Source of the DNA: Rhizobium sp. GN54
GTDB taxonomy: Bacteria > Pseudomonadota > Alphaproteobacteria > Rhizobiales > Rhizobiaceae
Assembly: GCF_021026345.1 (NCBI RefSeq)
Contig: NZ_JAJNCZ010000010.1
Span: forward strand, 1 to 64,000
Direction of reading: 5' to 3'
Length of the DNA: 64,000 nucleotides
A model generated the notes under the pieces. That model did no database searches. It saw nothing but the letters and a program-made list of their open reading frames with translations, and was not told the origin of the DNA. Positions 60,469 through 64,000 of the stretch are shown piece by piece. The position numbers and the translations under genes were made by a program. The stretch's first letter is position 1. Each line of letters opens with the position of its first letter.

Positions 60469-61482
60469 ATGCTTAAGAAACTGTTTCTTTTGACGACAGC
60501 GCTGGTGACGCTCGCCGCCGGCCAGGCAGCGGCAGACGCCAAGGTCCTGAAATACACCCATTATCAACCGGGTCGCGAGGACCAGCCCAAGCATGCTGCC
60601 GCGCTAGCCTTCGAAAAATGCGTCGAGAAGGCGACGTCTGGGTCGATCGACGTTCAGATCTTCCCCGCCGGCCAGCTCGGCAATGCCACCACGGCGCTGG
60701 AAGGCCTCAAGTTGGGAACGCTGGAGATGGCTGTGGTGCACGATGGTGGCATTTCGAGTGTCTACCGTCCATTCGACGTGTTCGCCCTGCCTTACATCTT
60801 CCCGAACCACGAGACGGCCTACAAGGTTCTCGATGGCGATTTCGGCAAGCAGTTCGGCGACGCAATGCTGAAGGAGACGGGTATTCGCCTGCTCGCCTAC
60901 GCCGATAACGGCATCCGCCATTTCACGAATTCCAAGCATCCCATCAAGTCACCCGATGACATGAAGGGGCTGAAAATGCGTGTCCAGCCGGCACCGGTTT
61001 TCATTTCCCTGATGGAAAGCCTTGGCGCCAGCCCGTCGGCAATCGATTGGGCGGAACTGCCGGCGGCGCTCGCGCAAGGTACGGTTGATGGGCAGGAGAA
61101 CGGAATCACCAACATCATGGCCGCAAGCCTCTACCAGAGCCAGAAATACGCGACCCTCGACGGCCACGTCTATAGCCTGCACGCTTACCTGATCAGCGAT
61201 GGCTTCTACCAGGGCCTGACGGACGTGGAGAAGTCGGCAATCGATACCTGCGTCGTCGAGGCACGCGACATCCATCGCACCATGACACGCGCGCAGGACG
61301 AGGCCGCGGAAAAGACGCTCACCGACGCCGGCATGGAAGTCTACGTACCGACCGCTGATGAAATCGCAGCCTTCCGGGCGATCGCCCAACCCGCTGTCCG
61401 CAAGCACCTCGACGAGGCCGTCGGCGCCGAGTTGGTAGACCAACTGATCCAGGCGACCGACGCGGCACTCAAAAGCCAATAA
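60469..61482 (+). CDS. dctP: TRAP transporter binding protein DctP (second system)
   Basis: 337 residues with a Sec signal (LTTALVTLAAGQAAADAK). DctP family: LGNATTALEGLKLGTLEMAV, ALPYIFPNHETAYKVLDG, IRHFTNSKHPIKSPDDMKG and ALAQGTVDGQENGITN; the arginine in LKMRVQPAP should bind the carboxylate of the ligand. The ligand is probably a sugar acid, judging by the dehydrogenase, RraA-like and KDG-kinase genes that follow. GGAGG precedes the start. Confidence 0.94.
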   Translation: MLKKLFLLTTALVTLAAGQAAADAKVLKYTHYQPGREDQPKHAAALAFEKCVEKATSGSIDVQIFPAGQLGNATTALEGLKLGTLEMAVVHDGGISSVYRPFDVFALPYIFPNHETAYKVLDGDFGKQFGDAMLKETGIRLLAYADNGIRHFTNSKHPIKSPDDMKGLKMRVQPAPVFISLMESLGASPSAIDWAELPAALAQGTVDGQENGITNIMAASLYQSQKYATLDGHVYSLHAYLISDGFYQGLTDVEKSAIDTCVVEARDIHRTMTRAQDEAAEKTLTDAGMEVYVPTADEIAAFRAIAQPAVRKHLDEAVGAELVDQLIQATDAALKSQ

Positions 61483-61496
61483 GGACCAGAGCCGAC

Positions 61497-62501
61497 ATGA
61501 CAATCGCGTCGCACGCAAAGAGCCCCCTCGTTGTCGTTCTGGACGAGGGCTACGGCGGCACAGAAATAGAAGAGTCCGTGCTCGCATCAGTTGGTGCGCG
61601 CGTTGTCGAAAGGCCTTGCCATGGGCGCGCCGAGGATGTTCGGCGCGCCGTTGTCGGCGCCGATGCGGTACTGGTGCGGGAAAGCCCCGTCGACGCAGAG
61701 GCCATTGCCCTCATGCCCTCATGCAGAGCGATCGTCCGCTATGGGGTCGGCGTCGATAACATCGACCGACGCTTTGCAACCGAACGCGGCATCTTCGTAG
61801 CCAATGTTCCCGACTACGGCGTCGAAGAGGTTAGCGATCACGCTTTGGCCCTCCTCTTTGCAGTTGCCCGGCGCGTCGTTTCGCGCGACAGAGCCGTCAG
61901 GAGCGGAGCCTGGAACGTCGCCAGATCCGAACCGATGTATCGACTTTCCGGTGGTACGCTCGGCCTCGTTGGTTACGGCCGCATCGGCCATGCCTTCCAT
62001 AGAAAGGCTCGTGCACTCGGATACGATCGCACGCTCGTTTTCGATCCGTTTTTGAAGGTCGCGCCAGGGGGCGGCGCAGAACTCGCCACCATCGACGCAC
62101 TATGTGCGGAGGCGGACGTCGTCTCGATCCATGCACCGCTGACAGACGCATCTCGGCACATCATCAATGCCGAACGCCTGGCACTGATGAAGCCAAACGC
62201 AATCGTGGTGAACACCTCGCGCGGCGGCCTGATCGATACGTCGGCGCTCTACCGGGCGCTGGCGGCGGGTCGCATTTTTGGCGCCGGTCTTGACGTCTTC
62301 GAACAGGAGCCGCCGGCGACCAGCGATCAGCTCTTTTCCCTCTCCAATGTCGTCGTGAGCGATCATACGGGCTGGTACTCGGAAGAGTCCGTCCGGGATC
62401 TGCGGCGCAAGGCGAGTGAAGAAATTGCCCGTGTATTCGCTGGCGAGACGCCGCGAAACTGGGTGAACCGGTGGGATCAAGAACCCGCTACCCAAGCTTA
62501 G
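61497..62501 (+). CDS. D-isomer-specific 2-hydroxyacid dehydrogenase (CtBP/SerA-like)
   Basis: 334 residues. NAD motif GTLGLVGYGRIGHAFHRKA. Catalytic set: arginine in VNTSRGGLIDTSALYRAL, glutamate in DVFEQEPP and histidine in SDHTGWYSEESV; the HxxWYS form points to the C-terminal-binding-protein-like branch. It oxidises or reduces a 2-hydroxy/2-keto acid with NAD(P). It is 14 bases behind dctP and probably the first cytoplasmic enzyme for the imported acid. Confidence 0.92.
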   Translation: MTIASHAKSPLVVVLDEGYGGTEIEESVLASVGARVVERPCHGRAEDVRRAVVGADAVLVRESPVDAEAIALMPSCRAIVRYGVGVDNIDRRFATERGIFVANVPDYGVEEVSDHALALLFAVARRVVSRDRAVRSGAWNVARSEPMYRLSGGTLGLVGYGRIGHAFHRKARALGYDRTLVFDPFLKVAPGGGAELATIDALCAEADVVSIHAPLTDASRHIINAERLALMKPNAIVVNTSRGGLIDTSALYRALAAGRIFGAGLDVFEQEPPATSDQLFSLSNVVVSDHTGWYSEESVRDLRRKASEEIARVFAGETPRNWVNRWDQEPATQA

Positions 62502-62524
62502 TGAATGAAATCAGGAGCTTTCTC

Positions 62525-63175
62525 ATGACACAAGAAGAATTGATCGCAGGTTTCCGCAACGTGGCAACCGCATCCGTCGCGGACGCTGTCGACAAGATTG
62601 CCGGCAAAGGCGGCTATATGGACGAAGCCATCAAGCCACGTATCAACGATCGCAGGATCGTGGGGCCCGCTGTGACCATTCTCGAAGGGCCGACCGACGA
62701 ATTCTTGCCGCCGCAGCATGCACTCGACGCAATCGACGAGAGCCCTGCCGGAAGCGTCATCTGCATCTCGGTCGGCGAGGAAACGAACGTTGCCGTGTGG
62801 GGCGGACTTATGACGGCCGGCGCGGTGGCCAACAAGCATGAAGGCGCCGTTCTCGACGGCGGCGTACGCGATATCACCGAGATCCGCCGAGACTACGATT
62901 TCCCGGTCTTCTCGCGCTCGGCTTCGCCCGGGACGACACTTGGTCGCTTCAAAACCCTTTCGGCGAACCAGCCGGTACGCATTGGCGGTGTGATCGTCCA
63001 TGCCGGCGACATCATCGTTGGCGACATCGATGGCGTGGTCGTCGTTCCGAAGGAGCACGCTGCGGCCGTTCTGACCATGGCGCGCGAGATTGATGAGCGC
63101 GAACTGGAGCAAGCAAAGTTGATCATCACGGCTGGCTCGCTGCGCGGTGGCCTGGCGAAATACGGACGCATCTGA
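62525..63175 (+). CDS. RraA-like aldolase/decarboxylase family protein
   Basis: 216 residues from MTQEELIAGFRNVATASVAD. Characteristic of the RraA/HMG-aldolase fold: the glycine-rich substrate region WGGLMTAGAVANKHEGAVLD, GGVRDITEIRR (arginine and aspartate of the active site) and GDIDGVVVVPKEHA. The family contains pyruvate aldolases (4-hydroxy-4-methyl-2-oxoglutarate), oxaloacetate decarboxylases and the RNase E inhibitor RraA. In this operon, cleavage of a keto acid is more probable than RNase control. Confidence 0.88.
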   Translation: MTQEELIAGFRNVATASVADAVDKIAGKGGYMDEAIKPRINDRRIVGPAVTILEGPTDEFLPPQHALDAIDESPAGSVICISVGEETNVAVWGGLMTAGAVANKHEGAVLDGGVRDITEIRRDYDFPVFSRSASPGTTLGRFKTLSANQPVRIGGVIVHAGDIIVGDIDGVVVVPKEHAAAVLTMAREIDERELEQAKLIITAGSLRGGLAKYGRI

Positions 63176-63184
63176 GTGAAAGCC

Positions 63185-64000
63185 ATGCAATACGACGTCG
63201 TAGCACTCGGTGAGCCGCTGATCGAATTCAATCAGGTTGGAGGGATCAGCGGCGATTATAAACTCGGTCATGGCGGGGACACCTCCAACGCAGTCATAGC
63301 CGCTGCGAGACAGGGGGCACGAACCGGTTATGTCACGGCCCTGGGTGCCGACGCGTTTGGCGACGCCTTCATCGATCTTTGGAAGACGGAAGGCGTCGAC
63401 ACAAGTGCGATCATACGCGACCGTGATGCCCACACGGGCGTCTACTTCGTGAGTCATGGCCCTGGTGGCCATGTCTTCAGCTACTTGCGTGCCGGGTCTG
63501 CAGCCGGCAGACTCGGCCCCGAAAAATTGCCGAAAAGCTATATCGCCTCGGCAAAATTCCTTCACCTCTCCGGCATCAGCCAGGCGATCAGCGCTGCGGC
63601 ATGCGATGCGGCGTTTGCTGCCATCGATGTGGCACGGGAAGCCGGCACCAAAGTATCCTTCGATACCAATCTTCGCCTCAAGCTCTGGCCTCTCGCCCGT
63701 GCCCGCGCCGTGATCCATGCAACAATTCCGCTGTGCGACCTGATCCTCCCAAGTCTAGAGGACGCAACCGCGCTGACCGGACTGGAACGCCCCGATGCGA
63801 TCGCGGATTTCTATTTGGGTCTTGGTGTTCCGCTGGTCGTTCTCAAGATGGGAGCTGATGGCGTGCTGTTGGCTACCGGCGACGGACGCTCGCGCATCGT
63901 CGGCAGAACCGTGGCAACGGTCGACGCGACGGGCGCTGGTGACACGTTCGACGGCGCCTTTCTTTCCGGCCTCGCCCGCGGCGCTGCCCCATTGGAGGCT
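63185..64000 (+). CDS. kdgK: PfkB-family sugar kinase, KDG-kinase type, 3' truncated
   Basis: 272 codons are visible and the frame is open at the window end. MQYDVVALGEPLIEFNQVGG, the substrate region LGHGGDTSNAVIAAARQGA, SFDTNLRLKLWPLARAR and the PfkB signature DATGAGDTFDGAFLSGLARG match 2-keto-3-deoxygluconate kinases. It would phosphorylate KDG to KDPG for Entner-Doudoroff cleavage. A GTG at 63176 is an alternative start right after the RraA-like stop. The catalytic base is the aspartate in GAGDTFDG. It supports a sugar-acid pathway for this cluster. Confidence 0.9.
   Translation, partial: MQYDVVALGEPLIEFNQVGGISGDYKLGHGGDTSNAVIAAARQGARTGYVTALGADAFGDAFIDLWKTEGVDTSAIIRDRDAHTGVYFVSHGPGGHVFSYLRAGSAAGRLGPEKLPKSYIASAKFLHLSGISQAISAAACDAAFAAIDVAREAGTKVSFDTNLRLKLWPLARARAVIHATIPLCDLILPSLEDATALTGLERPDAIADFYLGLGVPLVVLKMGADGVLLATGDGRSRIVGRTVATVDATGAGDTFDGAFLSGLARGAAPLEA

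Noticed and set aside
1-64000. tRNA or rRNA genes
   Set aside because: None recognised by eye; a covariance-model scan would be needed to exclude a tRNA in the intergenic regions.

Overview
The window is about 62-65% GC DNA from an alphaproteobacterium, most likely a Rhizobiales/Rhizobiaceae member (Rhizobium, Sinorhizobium, Shinella or Agrobacterium group). The evidence is the density of ABC, TRAP and TTT uptake systems with adjacent regulators, PQQ-associated proteins, a phosphoketolase next to a glycoamylase-type protein, and gene tails overlapping as ATGA. It reads like the accessory part of a large replicon or chromid. No rRNA, tRNA, CRISPR array or phage block was recognised.

Layout: (1) 1-520, the 3' end of an RTX calcium-binding protein. 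(2) 880-9230, a creatinine/creatine locus: a five-gene minus-strand operon (binding protein, two permeases, ATPase, GlxA-type regulator), a LysR regulator, creatininase and creatinase. (3) 9771-13500, a diguanylate cyclase and a three-gene quinoprotein-relay operon (CxxCW rhodanese, SoxYZ-like carrier, zinc metallohydrolase). (4) 13829-20491, an AraC regulator divergent from a ketose 3-epimerase and a sugar ABC importer. (5) 20850-25642, a CBS-BON protein, an internally deleted alcohol dehydrogenase, phosphoketolase and a glycoamylase-like protein. (6) 25836-32556, two long paralogous proteins of unknown function with an IS6-type transposase remnant between them. (7) 32695-42022, an oxidoreductase / SulP transporter / sulfatase operon, a LysR regulator and a tctCBA importer. 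(8) 42364-53430, a TRAP importer with five dehydrogenases, a GntR regulator and an aldehyde dehydrogenase. (9) 53431-54130, scars of mobile elements. (10) 54238-64000, a metallo-hydrolase/LysR pair, then a GntR regulator, a Yellow/MRJP-type protein, a second TRAP importer, a 2-hydroxyacid dehydrogenase, an RraA-type protein and a KDG-type sugar kinase that runs off the window.

Most genes form self-contained scavenging cassettes: a high-affinity importer, two to five catabolic enzymes and a local regulator. Regulatory DNA is visible in several: a perfect 14-bp inverted repeat in front of one GntR gene, a 7-bp-arm palindrome in front of the other, a roughly 120-bp leader/promoter block present in front of both the sulfatase operon and the tct operon, and an attenuator-like hairpin in the tctC leader.

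The most unusual content is the pair at 25836-28868 and 29350-32556. Both have an N-terminal segment whose spacing and key residues resemble a eukaryotic RGS (regulator of G-protein signalling) domain, then helical units separated by acidic and glycine-rich linkers, then a lysine-rich tail. Their N-termini differ strongly while their C-terminal coding DNA and both flanks are nearly the same.
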